From a virus, in the IMG/VR virus record IMGVR_UViG_3300034682_000282, positions 1-49,008 of that record: DNA of 49,008 bases; one strand, 5' to 3'. Both the position numbers and the translations under genes were made by a program. Shown in pieces: positions 1-9,969 of the stretch. Position 1 is the first letter of the stretch. Every line of letters begins with the position of its first letter. Below the pieces are notes generated by a model, which had not been told where the DNA came from, made no database searches, and saw only the letters and a program-made list of their open reading frames with translations.

Positions 1-119
1 GAACACTGATTCTGGAAATCGGGCAAAAGTGTTCACTTTGCGCCAGAATAGGTGTTCACATTAAATCAGAATGGGTGTTCACTTAAAACCAGAACGGGTG
101 TTCACTTTGGGCCAGAATA
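1..119. repeat. Terminal repeat block of an IS21-like insertion sequence
   Basis: Four direct repeats of exactly 23 bp stand head to tail at 28-50, 51-73, 74-96 and 97-119. Each follows the pattern GTGTTCAC, then a variable centre, then CCAGAA or TCAGAA. An inverted partial copy lies at 1-15. Multiple short repeats at the termini are typical of IS21-family elements, and the GTGTTCACTT...CCAGAAT pattern resembles known ends of that family as I remember them. No istA or istB gene is visible because the window starts here. The block runs into the 3' end of hsdR, so it is read as the tip of an inserted element. Confidence 0.6.
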
Positions 120-3100
120 CGCAACAAATCAAACACCACCTTCGAAAACGCAGCTAGTTTTTTCGGATCTCCCAATAGCTGCATCATCTGGTTCTGCTGA
201 GCTTCACTACTATCTAGGATCGCGTTATCAATAGCTTTTGAGAAATCACCCAACATGGCTTGTTCGGGTGAGTTATTGGCGATTTGGGTCATCACTAACG
301 CATTCTCGCCAACTTTATCGCGGATGGTGAGGGCGTAGTTGACCATGTCAGCATCGGTCAGTTGGTCGGTAATAAACAGCTCGTTGAGGCGAGCGATGAT
401 TTGCGATAAAAATTCTTCTTTTTTATCTTTTGGTCGTGCTGTCCCTAAAGCTTCGTTTGGCTCTAGGTTGTATTCGCCGTTGTTTTCTTTGAGCTGCAAA
501 TTTTGCTGGCGAATTTTCGATACGCGGTAATGGCTTAGCATCACGTTGTTCAGGTCGATATCGTCCTCGTCAACCAAGGTATCGCGCAGCATGGGGCGCA
601 GGTTCCGCGCATACAGGCACAGCTTTTCTAAGTTGGTGTCGTCGTAGTCGACGATTTGCGACATAAACTCGTAGAACCGAACAAAGGTGCCTAAGTCTTT
701 TCTGAAAATTTCCAAGGCATCTTTTTCTTTTTGGCAGTCTTTTAAGCTGTTTTCGGCATTAGCAATCAATACGGCATCGCCAGTCTTTTTGGTGCGTTCA
801 AACATGTCTTTGGCTTGTTTAAACGCGTCTACCGCCGACTTATAGCGCTTTTGCCAACGCTCGACCGCAGGCTTGCAGATATTGGCAATTGCCGCGTTAG
901 ATTTATTACTTTCATAGAAGTAACTGCAAAATTGCTCCACTTCATGCCAGGTGAAAATGCTTTGGCCGCGTAGTTTGTCGTACAGCTGAAAAATCAAATT
1001 TGGATCAGATACATCGGCCAGCTCTGCCGTTTGATAATAAGGCTGGAACGCCGCCAGAATATCTTCGGGGTCGTTGAAAAAATCCAGCACAAAAGTGCCG
1101 GTCTCTGCTTTGCCTGGGTAGGTGCGGTTTAACCGTGACAATGTTTGCACACATTCCACGCCACCGAGCTTTTTGTCCACGTACATGGCGCAAAGTTTCG
1201 GCTGGTCAAAGCCGGTTTGGAACTTGTTGGCGACAATCATCACTTGATAGTCATCGGAATCAAAGGCTTTGCGCATATCGCGGCCTTTGAGGTTGGTGTT
1301 CATGTTGGTTTCGGTGAATTTATCGCCCAGTAACGCGGCTGAATTGGGGTCTTTCTCGCTAAATTCGACTTCCCCCGAGAACGCCACCATGGCGCGAATA
1401 TGCTGGTAACCCTTTTCCGTGATGTATTTATCAAAGCCCAGTTTGTAACGCACCGCTTCTTTGCGCGAGCTGGTGACCACCATGGCTTTGGCTTGGCCGC
1501 CTAACAGCCCCATCACGTTGTCTTTGAAGTGCTCGACAATCACCATCACCTTTTGCGAGATGTTGTGGTCATGCAAACGCACCCATTGGTTTAACTTCAC
1601 CTTGGCCTTTTTGCTATCCACTTCCTGATCGGCAGCATGGATTTTCTGCGCCAGGTTATACGCCACCTTGTAGTTGGTGTAGTTCTTCAGCACATCCAAG
1701 ATAAAGCCTTCTTCGATGGCTTGGCGCATGCTGTATACATGAAATGCAGCTTGTTTATTCGTTTTCGAAGGTGCTTCATCAGGTTTAGGTAAGCGTCCAA
1801 ATAACTCCAACGTTTTGGCTTTTGGCGTGGCGGTAAAGGCAAAATAACTTAAGTTTTTTGAGCTGCGCCGTGCCGCGACCGCAGCAGCAATGATGTCATC
1901 GGCACTGAGTTCTTCATCGTCATCACTGCTTTCTACCATCAACACTTCTTTCAGTTTACGGGCGGTAGAGCCGGTCTGCGACGAATGCGCTTCGTCGGCA
2001 ATAATAGCGTAACGACGCTCTTTGAGTGTCGCACTCTTTTCAATCGCCTTTAACACATGCGGGAAAGTCTGAATGGTCACGATGATAATGGGCTGAGCGC
2101 TTTGCAGGGCGCTGGCCAGCTTTTCTGATTTGGAGCCGTCACCTTCTTCGCGGTTAATCCGCCCGACCACGCCGTCGGTATGTTCAAACTGATAAATGGT
2201 ATCTTGCAGCTGTTCATCCAGCACGGTGCGGTCGGTGACCACAATCACCGAGTGAAATTGCTTGTCGCCTTTGTCGTCATAGAGCGATGACAGCTGATGG
2301 GCAGTCCAGGCAATCGAATTGGACTTACCAGAGCCCGCGCTGTGCTGAATAAGATACCTTTGGCCTGCGCCTTCGGTTTTTGCCGCCTGCAGTAATTTCT
2401 TCACCACATCCCACTGGTGATAACGCGGGAAAATCATGCTTTCTTTTTTGTATTTACGGCCTTCCCAGTCTTCTTTCTCTTCAATGTGTAAATGCACAAA
2501 GCGCGCGAGGATATTTAAAAAATTTTCCGGCACTAACACTTCATTCCACAGGTAATCTGTGGCGTAGCGGGAGATATCTTGCGGGATATCGTTACCCGCC
2601 GCGCCGTCTTTCGTGCCTTTGTTAAAGGGCAAAAAGTAGGTACTCGCGCCGTTCAGCTGGGTGGCCATATACACCTGATATTGGCTCACCGCAAAATGCA
2701 CAATGGCACCGCGCTTAAAGGTCAGCAGCGGCTCAGGCTTTTTAGTGGTGGGGCAAATTGGAAAACGCGTGGTGCGATATTGCTTCAGTGCATTATCCAC
2801 CGATTGTTTGAATTCTGATTTAAGCTCCAGCGTGGCAATCGGCAGGCCGTTGACGAATAGTACCAAATCAATGCGCCAAGCCTTGGCTTTAATGCCGGTT
2901 TCTAACAGCTCCGCGTCGGTTGCCCAAGGGCTATACACCAGCTCTGGCACAATCCGCAGACGGTTTTGCTGATAACGCGCCAAAGTATCGGGGTTTAAAT
3001 CATGCTCGGGTTTAAACTGGCACAACGAAATGCGCACATTGCGGTCACGCAGTTCATGGCGCAGCACACCCAAAGTGCCGTAAGTGCGCGAATCTTTATG

Positions 3101-3358
3101 CGTGGCGTTTGGGTCCGCTTTATTGAGCTGCGCTGCCACCAACTCCAATAACTTCTGCTCGGCATGGTGCGGGTACAGCGCTTTAAATTTTTGCCACTGC
3201 GTATCTTGCGTGTCTTGCACAAACCCCAGTAAGTCTTCTGGGTATAATGCCAGCTCCCGGTTGTAGTTTTCCGCTTTCCCAAGCTTCCAACCGTTGGCCA
3301 GCATCTGCTTGATTATGTCATTTTGAAAAACGCGTTCAGTTGACTGATCAGACATCAT
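83..3358 (-). CDS. hsdR: Type I restriction enzyme subunit R (HsdR), C-terminus altered by an IS end
   Basis: This is the motor and nuclease subunit of a type I restriction-modification complex, which translocates unmodified DNA and cuts it. The 1091-residue product has the family layout. A PD-(D/E)xK nuclease is at the N-terminus, with Asp164 and the Glu-Leu-Lys triplet at 178-180. A superfamily 2 helicase follows, with Walker A (HSAGSGKS, about 339-346) and a DEAH box at 455-458, and then a helical C-terminal region. The gene starts 20 bp after the hsdS stop and is probably co-transcribed with it. The last 12 or so codons (RILAQSEHPFWF) and the stop are encoded by the 23-bp repeats of an IS end, so the native C-terminus has been replaced. 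The loss seems small and both catalytic regions are intact. Confidence 0.93.
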   Translation of the reverse strand: MMSDQSTERVFQNDIIKQMLANGWKLGKAENYNRELALYPEDLLGFVQDTQDTQWQKFKALYPHHAEQKLLELVAAQLNKADPNATHKDSRTYGTLGVLRHELRDRNVRISLCQFKPEHDLNPDTLARYQQNRLRIVPELVYSPWATDAELLETGIKAKAWRIDLVLFVNGLPIATLELKSEFKQSVDNALKQYRTTRFPICPTTKKPEPLLTFKRGAIVHFAVSQYQVYMATQLNGASTYFLPFNKGTKDGAAGNDIPQDISRYATDYLWNEVLVPENFLNILARFVHLHIEEKEDWEGRKYKKESMIFPRYHQWDVVKKLLQAAKTEGAGQRYLIQHSAGSGKSNSIAWTAHQLSSLYDDKGDKQFHSVIVVTDRTVLDEQLQDTIYQFEHTDGVVGRINREEGDGSKSEKLASALQSAQPIIIVTIQTFPHVLKAIEKSATLKERRYAIIADEAHSSQTGSTARKLKEVLMVESSDDDEELSADDIIAAAVAARRSSKNLSYFAFTATPKAKTLELFGRLPKPDEAPSKTNKQAAFHVYSMRQAIEEGFILDVLKNYTNYKVAYNLAQKIHAADQEVDSKKAKVKLNQWVRLHDHNISQKVMVIVEHFKDNVMGLLGGQAKAMVVTSSRKEAVRYKLGFDKYITEKGYQHIRAMVAFSGEVEFSEKDPNSAALLGDKFTETNMNTNLKGRDMRKAFDSDDYQVMIVANKFQTGFDQPKLCAMYVDKKLGGVECVQTLSRLNRTYPGKAETGTFVLDFFNDPEDILAAFQPYYQTAELADVSDPNLIFQLYDKLRGQSIFTWHEVEQFCSYFYESNKSNAAIANICKPAVERWQKRYKSAVDAFKQAKDMFERTKKTGDAVLIANAENSLKDCQKEKDALEIFRKDLGTFVRFYEFMSQIVDYDDTNLEKLCLYARNLRPMLRDTLVDEDDIDLNNVMLSHYRVSKIRQQNLQLKENNGEYNLEPNEALGTARPKDKKEEFLSQIIARLNELFITDQLTDADMVNYALTIRDKVGENALVMTQIANNSPEQAMLGDFSKAIDNAILDSSEAQQNQMMQLLGDPKKLAAFSKVVFDLLRILAQSEHPFWF

Positions 3359-3378
3359 AAATCCCTTTATTTTTGCTT

Positions 3379-4719
3379 TTAGTTGGTTGGGGCTTGCCAG
3401 TTACGCACGTCGATTTTACCAGTGACGGCGGCGGAGATTAGCGCAGTGCGGCGTTCTTGCATTAGGATGATTGCTTTCTCAGCCTTTTTTATCAGACTAT
3501 CAAATTTGATAGTTTCAGCTTCAAGGAAAGTGCAAATATCCTCCTGCTCAGAAAGTGGAGGCACAATTACAGGAAGATTTTCGAACCCCTGCTGATTAAC
3601 ATATACAAGAGTCGCTGCCGTGCCAATCAATTCAAAATATGATTTGGAAATTGAAACAATCTCTCTTAAAAATCCCGCTTTAATTTTTTTAGGTACGAAG
3701 GCTTGTAGTTGCTGATTAATTATCAAATCAACTAGATTTATCGACGCAATACCAAAATTACCAACACAGCTTGCAATCACTGAGCCGGCTCTCAGCTTTT
3801 TCGAGCCTGAAAATTTAGCTGCATCATCAGACACATAATAGTTAGTAGATTCAATGTAAGAGTTTTTCATATCCTCCATGGTAGCCCAAGGAGTACCGCT
3901 TTCTTCGTTTAATTCTGGTTTGTTTCGTTGAGGGACAAATATTTCAGACACATATTTGGCACGGGTAACTTCCCAATGCGCTGGCACTTGCCCCAACCAT
4001 TCCACACCGGAGTCTTTCATCGGGGCATCTGGGTTAAGGCCTTTGGTGACGGCGTGGCTGATCACGGCTTGGAGCTTTTCTTTGAGCAGTTGAACCAACT
4101 GTTGCTGCTTTTCAATCAGCGTGTCGATTTTTGCCGTTTCGTGGTCGAGGAATTGTAAAATTGAAATTTGTTCAGTAACACTAGGTAGCGGCAACCTGAG
4201 GGACTTTACAATACTTGAATTCAGCCCATGCATAATAGAGCCTTTACCGGCAATCTTTATTTGATTTGCAATCTCCGGTGATTCGTCGATTAGGAGTCGA
4301 AAAAAACTTGGTAAAATTTCGTTTTCTTTTACCCGGACTCTTAATAAGTGCGAATCTATAATTCCGATTTCAGCTGTTTTTGGAACAATAATACACTTCC
4401 CACTAGTACCCATCATCGTTATTAATATGTCATTTTCTATAACTTTATAGACAGTCATCTCTGAAAATTTTAACTCGCTAATTCGACGAGAACCTAAGCT
4501 AAAGTCACGCTGAATCACATTTTCTTGACCATAGACGCGTATACCATCATCTACCATGTCTTCTAGCTTTAAAGCACTACCAAATGGACCAATTTTAATA
4601 CCTTCGGCTCCATCTTTAAGTAGATAGCGAACTTGCTTTGCTTTCCATGAGGATGGTATTTGGCCGAACATTTCTATGTTAGAGTCTTTATACTCCAGAT
4701 ATGCCTTATAACGCCCCAT
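3379..4719 (-). CDS. hsdS: Type I restriction-modification specificity subunit (HsdS)
   Basis: HsdS directs methylation and restriction to a bipartite DNA site. The 446-residue protein has the usual two-repeat layout: target recognition domain 1 (about 15-175), a conserved helical spacer beginning with LPLPSVTEQ at 176-184, target recognition domain 2 (about 245-385), and a second conserved helix beginning PPLSEQ at 387. Both recognition domains look complete, so an asymmetric bipartite target is expected. The start codon overlaps the hsdM stop in a TAATG junction, which points to translational coupling. The recognition-domain DNA is more AT-rich than the flanking hsdM and hsdR, as is usual for exchanged specificity modules. 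The target sequence cannot be predicted from this. Confidence 0.92.
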   Translation of the reverse strand: MGRYKAYLEYKDSNIEMFGQIPSSWKAKQVRYLLKDGAEGIKIGPFGSALKLEDMVDDGIRVYGQENVIQRDFSLGSRRISELKFSEMTVYKVIENDILITMMGTSGKCIIVPKTAEIGIIDSHLLRVRVKENEILPSFFRLLIDESPEIANQIKIAGKGSIMHGLNSSIVKSLRLPLPSVTEQISILQFLDHETAKIDTLIEKQQQLVQLLKEKLQAVISHAVTKGLNPDAPMKDSGVEWLGQVPAHWEVTRAKYVSEIFVPQRNKPELNEESGTPWATMEDMKNSYIESTNYYVSDDAAKFSGSKKLRAGSVIASCVGNFGIASINLVDLIINQQLQAFVPKKIKAGFLREIVSISKSYFELIGTAATLVYVNQQGFENLPVIVPPLSEQEDICTFLEAETIKFDSLIKKAEKAIILMQERRTALISAAVTGKIDVRNWQAPTN

Positions 4720-7079
4720 TACGAATGCACCTCTTGCAACAGCGCCAGAATATCCTTGGTCACGGCATCCAAATCGGCATCAATAGCTTCTAACGGGCGC
4801 GGTGGCTGGTACACATAAAAATGGCGGTTAAATGGAATTTCATAACCGACAATACCAATTTCACCGTCTTTAGCATCCCGTTTATCTGGGTTGATCCACG
4901 CGTCTGGCACATGCGGCGCTACTTCTTTTTGGAAATAGGCTTCATTGATTGCATTGACGCTCAGGCTTGGGTTTAGTGGCACGTTCTCGTTGTCGCGCAG
5001 GTCGCCGTCGGTTTCAAATTCCACCACTTTGCCTTGGTAGCTGAACTTGCCGTATAACGGGTTATGTTCAGGATGAGCGGTACGCGGCGGCGTCATGGAT
5101 GACGAGGAGCCGCGGGCTGCATCTTTTAGAACTTTTCTGACAATAGGTTCAGCATCTGGGTTTTTCCAGGTAATGGCATCCAGTAATTGCTTTTGCTCTT
5201 TGGCATCAAGTTTTGCCGCTGCGTTTTTTTGGGCATTGCTTAAGATTTTATCAAACTCGTTAAAGTCGTCATGCTGTGCATCCCCAATAACCGCTCGTAG
5301 CTTTTGCGCTTTTTCCATCAAGGCTTTTTGCGAAAGCCAAGTGCTTGCGTCTAACAGGTCTTTGATTTGTTTTTCTTTTAAATCGGCAAAGTCTTTTTTG
5401 ATTTTGCTACGAATAGCCTCTTCATGGCTGGCCAATTGCCCGTAAGTGGCTTCAGTCCACTCATCGCCAATATGCTGGTACACCCATTCCATCACTGGTT
5501 TCAGTGCGCCTGGTGCAAAACGTAACGAGGCAATGGCTTCATCGGTGAACATGGCAGATAAGCGCAGTGGCCGCTCAATAGTAATGCGGCGGTAGCCAAA
5601 TTCATGGGTGGCGAATATTTTGCTGGCGAAGGTCTTCGGTACGTCTGCTTTGGGTGTGGCCGACTGACGGCCGCGATTGCTTTTTACATCAGCGGCTTTA
5701 TCTAAACTGTAGGCATCGACCGCTTCGAAATTACCAAAGGTGCGGGTGATGGTGGCGATATCGCTGTCATCCATCAGATTACGCTTCGAGCCTAACGATT
5801 TACGCATTTTGCCGCATAAATCCGCGCCGTTAATCAGCTGGACTTTTCCTTTGCGCTCGCTGGCTTTTTTATTAGAAAGCACCCAGACATAAGTTGAAAT
5901 GCCGGTGTTGTAGAACATATCGGTTGGCAGCGCGACAATTGCTTCCAGCAAATCGGCTTCTAGGATGTAGCGGCGAATTTCGCTTTCACCGCTACCGGCA
6001 CCGCCAGTAAAAAGCGGTGAGCCATTGAGGATAATGCCTATACGGCCACCACCGTCGGCGGCATCACGCAGCTTGCTAATTAGGTGCATTAAAAACAGCA
6101 ACGAACCATCTGACACCCGCGGTAAACCGGCACCAAAGCGACCATCAAAGCCTTTTTCGTTATGTTCTTTTAAAATGTCGCCTTCGATTTTTTTCCAATC
6201 CACACCAAACGGCGGGTTGGACAGCATGTAGTCAAATTTTTCGCTATAAAGGTGGTCGTTGGACAGCGTATTACCCAACTTAATGTTGCTGACTTCCTGA
6301 CCTTTAATCAACATGTCGGCTTTACAGATGGCGTAACTTTCTGGGTTTAATTCTTGGCCATAAGCACGCATCACCGCTTGCGGGTTTAGCTCATGCACGT
6401 ATTCCATACCCGAAGATAAAAATCCGCCGGTACCCGCTGTTGGGTCATAAATGGTGCGGATGATGCCAGGCTTTTGTAAGGCGTCATCATCTTCCATAAA
6501 GACCAAGGACGTGGTCAGGCGCACAATATCGCGTGGGGTGAAGTGCTCACCGGCGGTTTCATTGGAACTTTCCGCAAAGCGGCGGATTAACTCTTCAAAC
6601 AGCAAGCCCATATCATGGTTGGAAATGACCTTGGGGCTTAAATCGATGGTTCGGACTTTTTGCACCACCTTGTACAGCAGGTTGGCGTCGTTGAGCAGAC
6701 CGACAAATTCCATAAATTTGAAGTGCTCAAAAATCTCGCGTGCGTCTTTCGAAAAGCCTTGAAGATAGTTTTCCAAGTTGGCTTTGATGCCGGATTCACC
6801 CAGCTTGGATAAATCCATTTTCGAAGTGTTGAAGAACGATAAACCGTTAGTTGCATGCAGCAGCATTTTTTCCTGTGCTTCTTCTGGCAGGTTCATGGCC
6901 TGTATTTCTTGGAATTTAGCCAGTACCGCTTCTTTGGTTGGTGCTAGAACACACTCCAAGCGGCGCAATAAACAAAACGGCAGAATGATGCGACCATATT
7001 GGCTTTGTTTAAAATCACCACGAAGTAAGTCGGCAATAGCCCAGGATTCGGCGGCTAGGTTGTTTGAAGATTGAGACAT
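4719..7079 (-). CDS. hsdM: Type I DNA adenine methyltransferase subunit (HsdM), intact copy
   Basis: This is the N6-adenine methyltransferase subunit that protects host DNA and forms the core complex with HsdS. Of 786 residues, the N-terminal helical domain includes GEHFTPR (177-183), the SAM-binding motif I is DPTAGTGGF at 212-220, and the catalytic motif IV is NPPF at 288-291. The C-terminal third ends with the normal HsdM tail ([16 protein letters not shown] and following). It is the first gene of the hsdM-hsdS-hsdR operon and overlaps hsdS by one base. A second, closely related copy lies just upstream and is split by the prophage. The two copies share long nearly identical DNA stretches up to the GIVGYEI segment and then diverge completely. 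Confidence 0.94.
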   Translation of the reverse strand: MSQSSNNLAAESWAIADLLRGDFKQSQYGRIILPFCLLRRLECVLAPTKEAVLAKFQEIQAMNLPEEAQEKMLLHATNGLSFFNTSKMDLSKLGESGIKANLENYLQGFSKDAREIFEHFKFMEFVGLLNDANLLYKVVQKVRTIDLSPKVISNHDMGLLFEELIRRFAESSNETAGEHFTPRDIVRLTTSLVFMEDDDALQKPGIIRTIYDPTAGTGGFLSSGMEYVHELNPQAVMRAYGQELNPESYAICKADMLIKGQEVSNIKLGNTLSNDHLYSEKFDYMLSNPPFGVDWKKIEGDILKEHNEKGFDGRFGAGLPRVSDGSLLFLMHLISKLRDAADGGGRIGIILNGSPLFTGGAGSGESEIRRYILEADLLEAIVALPTDMFYNTGISTYVWVLSNKKASERKGKVQLINGADLCGKMRKSLGSKRNLMDDSDIATITRTFGNFEAVDAYSLDKAADVKSNRGRQSATPKADVPKTFASKIFATHEFGYRRITIERPLRLSAMFTDEAIASLRFAPGALKPVMEWVYQHIGDEWTEATYGQLASHEEAIRSKIKKDFADLKEKQIKDLLDASTWLSQKALMEKAQKLRAVIGDAQHDDFNEFDKILSNAQKNAAAKLDAKEQKQLLDAITWKNPDAEPIVRKVLKDAARGSSSSMTPPRTAHPEHNPLYGKFSYQGKVVEFETDGDLRDNENVPLNPSLSVNAINEAYFQKEVAPHVPDAWINPDKRDAKDGEIGIVGYEIPFNRHFYVYQPPRPLEAIDADLDAVTKDILALLQEVHS

Positions 7080-7204
7080 AAGAGTAATTTTTTACCAAAG
7101 TTGTGTTGCCGCATCATAGGCATGCTTTTATCAGTCTGCCTTATGGAGCTTTATCATTTGAAGCTAAAATAGTACCTGAAGCAGCTTGCACGAGCCATGT
7201 TTTA
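7080..7204 (-). promoter_or_regulatory. Upstream region of the intact hsdM, resembling that of the split hsdM-like gene
   Basis: These 125 bp separate the second hsdM-like gene from the intact hsdM and should carry the promoter of the hsdMSR operon. Two blocks recur upstream of the split copy at 47624-47740: one next to the start codon (an AT-rich stretch then ACCAAAGTTG) and one further upstream (AATAGTACCTGAAG, near 7168-7181 here and 47713-47726 there). The shared blocks suggest that the upstream region was duplicated with the gene. I could not assign -35 and -10 boxes with confidence. Confidence 0.45.
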
Positions 7205-9854
7205 CTAAGGAAAAAGAACGCTACTAGGCTTAAATTTCCTTTCAGTGGTACATGGGTATGGGCAGACATACATTAATTGGGGAGATTCGCCATTCGTCTC
7301 TTTATCTGCAGAATTGTAAAAGTAAAATGCCATAAACCCTGTTTCTTCTGTGACCTCTTCAAAAAGGACAAGTTCTAATACAGGGAAAAAATTACCAGAA
7401 TCTTTGTCATTCAAGGACCCCCAGTAAAGTTTCTCGGAAATTAGAGGATGCTTTGTAATAGCTTTAGCTATGTTGCTAGGATTAATAGCAAGCCCGCTTA
7501 GGATCTCAAGTTCATTGTCAAAAGATATGCCGTCATATGTTGACCTCAAAGGCCTGACAAGCGTGTAGTTTGAGAAGTTTTCGTAAGTGAGATCTTTGAA
7601 TCGTTCATTTATGTCTTCAAGTTTTTTAATCGTTTCGCTAATAATAGATTTGGTTGTCAATCCTCGGTGCGCGATATCATTTCTAATCTTTGTTACTTCC
7701 TCCAAGACACCACCTATTGACTCGTTCATGACCCACCTAAGTGCAGGTGGAATGGAAGACGAGTAGTCTCTACGAAGTTCATTCAACCTCTGATAACCAA
7801 ATGCCATTGTCAAGCTATTGAACTTAGGGGGATTGAATTTCAGCAATTTTTTTTGCTGTTCAATAGACAAACTTCCTAATATCGTTGCGACTAAAAACAC
7901 CCCTAAGAACTCGTAGAATCGGCAATAGAATTCGCATTTTTCTTTATCCGCAAACGTTGCTGTGGCTTGATTCCAAAGAATAGCTAAGGGCACAGGAAGC
8001 TTAGTTTCAAAAGACTCCTCATATCTTTCTGATGCTCCAATATAAGATGTTATTTTACGTAATGATTTATGTGGATTAGTAAAGACATCATCTTTAAGCA
8101 ACCGTATGTCATCAACTAACGACTCGGCAAGTTTAAAAAATTCAATAATTGAATTTTGCTCCTCAATAGAGGGTGTGTCTATTTTTGCAGCTCTGAGTCG
8201 CTCCAAATTGTAGGATGGGTAATTGAGCGGGGGGAATTCATTCTTCAGCCAGGTTTTCCCTTGAACAGAACTAATAAACAGATTGAAATACTCAACCTTA
8301 AGTATGTTCTCATCAATGTCAAACGCTGAAAGTTGGTCCTCACCATTACGCACAGATACCATTTTGGCCGTTATCCGGTCTATTACATAAGCTCCAGCTC
8401 TATGGGGTTTAATAATCGATCTGAGTTTTATTTGACGATAGATTGACGAGCTATTTTCGCGAAGTTTGTTTTTAATATTAATTTCATAACCGACAATGCC
8501 TATATCCTTGTCTTTGCTGTCGCGTTTGTCTGGGTTTATCCAGGCGTCTCGCATACTCGGCTGTATTTCCATTTTGAAAAAAGCTTCATTGGTTTCGTTT
8601 ACTGTAGAGCTTGGATTGAACGGTATATTCTCGTTGTCGCGCTGATCAATATCAGCTTCAAATTCAACCACCTCGCCTCTGTAGGTGAACTTGCCGTAAA
8701 TCGGATCTTCTGCTCCTTGAACTATGTTTTTTACAACAGGTTCGGCCGTAGGGTTTTTCCAGGTAATAGCATCCAGCAACTGCTTTTTCTCTTTGACATC
8801 GAGTTTTGCTGCTGCGGTTTTTTGGGCTTGAGCGAGAATTTTATCAAACTCGTTAAAGTCGTCATGTTGGGCATCCCCAATCACAGTACGTAGCTTTTGA
8901 GCTTTTTCCATTAGGGCTTTTTGCGAAAGCCAAGTGCCTGCGTCTAACAGATCTTTGATTTGTTTTTCTTTTAAATCGGCAAAGTCTTTTTTGATTTTGC
9001 TGCGAATAGCCTCTTCATGTCTGGCCAATTGCCCGTAAGTGGCTTCGGTCCATCCATCGCCAATATTCTGATAAACCCATTCCATCACAGGCTTCAGTGC
9101 GCCTGGGGCAAAACGTAACGAGGCAATGGCTTCAGCGGTAAACTTGGTAGATAAGCGCAGCGGCCGCTCGATGGTAATGCGGCGGTAGCCAAATTCATGG
9201 GTGGCGAATATTTTGCTGGCAAAGGTCTTCGGTACGTCTACCTTGGGTGTGGCGGACTGACGGCCGCGGTTGTTTTTAACATCGGCGACTTTATCTAAAC
9301 TGTAGGCGTCGACCGCTTCAAAATTACCAAAGGTGCGGGTGATGGTGGCGATGTCATCGTCATCCATCACGTTGCGCTTGGAGCCTAATGACTTTCGCAT
9401 TTTACTGCAAAGGTCGGTTCCGTTAATCAGTTGCACCTTGCCTTTTCGCTCGGCGGATTTTTTATTCGATAACACCCAAATGTAAGTGGCTATACCGGTG
9501 TTGTAGAACATATCGGTTGGCAGCGCGACAATGGCTTCCAGCAAATCGGCCTCTAAGATGTAGCGGCGAATTTCGCTTTCACCGCTACCGGCGCCGCCAG
9601 TATAAAGTGGCGAGCCATTAAGGATAATGCCAATACGACCGCCACCGTCGGCAGCATCACGCAGCTTGCTAATCAGGTGCATTAAAAACAGCAACGAACC
9701 ATCCGATACCCTTGGTAAACCTGCGCCAAAGCGGCCAGCGAAACCTTTTTCGTTATGCTCTTTTAAGATCTCACTATTAATGTTTTGCCAATAGGCGCCA
9801 AATGGCGGGTTAGAAAGCATGTAGTCAAACTTATCGCTGTACAGGTGGTCGTTA
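7205..9854 (-). pseudogene. C-terminal part of a split HsdM / HsdS-like / HEPN-like fusion gene
   Basis: This is the downstream part of a second hsdM-like gene cut by the prophage. From the first internal Met at 9820 it encodes 871 residues. The methyltransferase part (about 1-447, with NPPF at 4-7) is nearly identical to the intact HsdM. After GIVGYEI the sequence changes completely. Residues about 450-580 resemble the end of an HsdS half (the [17 protein letters not shown] segment at 539-555). Residues about 600-871 form a helical domain with [10 protein letters not shown], an R-x4-H motif (Arg713, His718) as in HEPN ribonucleases. This 3' half is much more AT-rich than the methyltransferase part. 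The prophage has removed motif I and the native start, so the fragment should not be a working methyltransferase, though an internal start might express the C-terminal domain. Confidence 0.85.
9849..9854. repeat. Target-site duplication, left copy (TCGTTA)
   Basis: TCGTTA directly precedes the prophage terminus, and the same six bases directly follow the other terminus at 46800-46805. Joining the flanks through one copy restores the second hsdM-like frame. With TG...CA element ends the duplication is 6 bp. A 5-bp duplication (CGTTA), as in Mu, would fit if the element had one extra base at its other end. Confidence 0.88.
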
Positions 9855-9945
9855 TGAAGCGGCGCGCGAAAATTAAAGCATGAATGCTGAGAAATTTATA
9901 GTTTTTGAGTTTTTCAAATAGCGTAAGGATATTTCAAATAAAGAC
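9855..9945. other. Prophage terminus equivalent to the Mu right end (attR-type transposase sites)
   Basis: The terminus TGAAGCGGCGCGCGAAAA matches the outermost part of the Mu right end, as I recall it, at 17 of 18 positions. Further AT-rich stretches with TTTTTCAAATA and ATTTCAAATAAAG follow inward and could be inner transposase sites. Late genes are transcribed toward this end, as in Mu. Confidence 0.75.
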
Positions 9946-9950
9946 AGAGA

Positions 9951-9969
9951 AGCAGGGTTAAGCCCTGCT
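9951..9969. terminator. Hairpin at the end of the leftward late genes
   Basis: AGCAGGG and CCCTGCT pair in a 7-bp stem around a 5-nt loop that contains the stop codon of the last phage gene. On the + strand the stem is followed by TTTCTTTTT, giving a good terminator for rightward transcription. On the - strand the tail is weaker (TCTCTGTCTTT). It could work in both directions near the prophage edge. Confidence 0.55.

Noticed and set aside
28-119. Possible CRISPR array from four 23-bp repeats
   Set aside because: The repeats touch each other without spacers, vary in the middle, and fit IS21-type terminal repeats. No cas gene is present.
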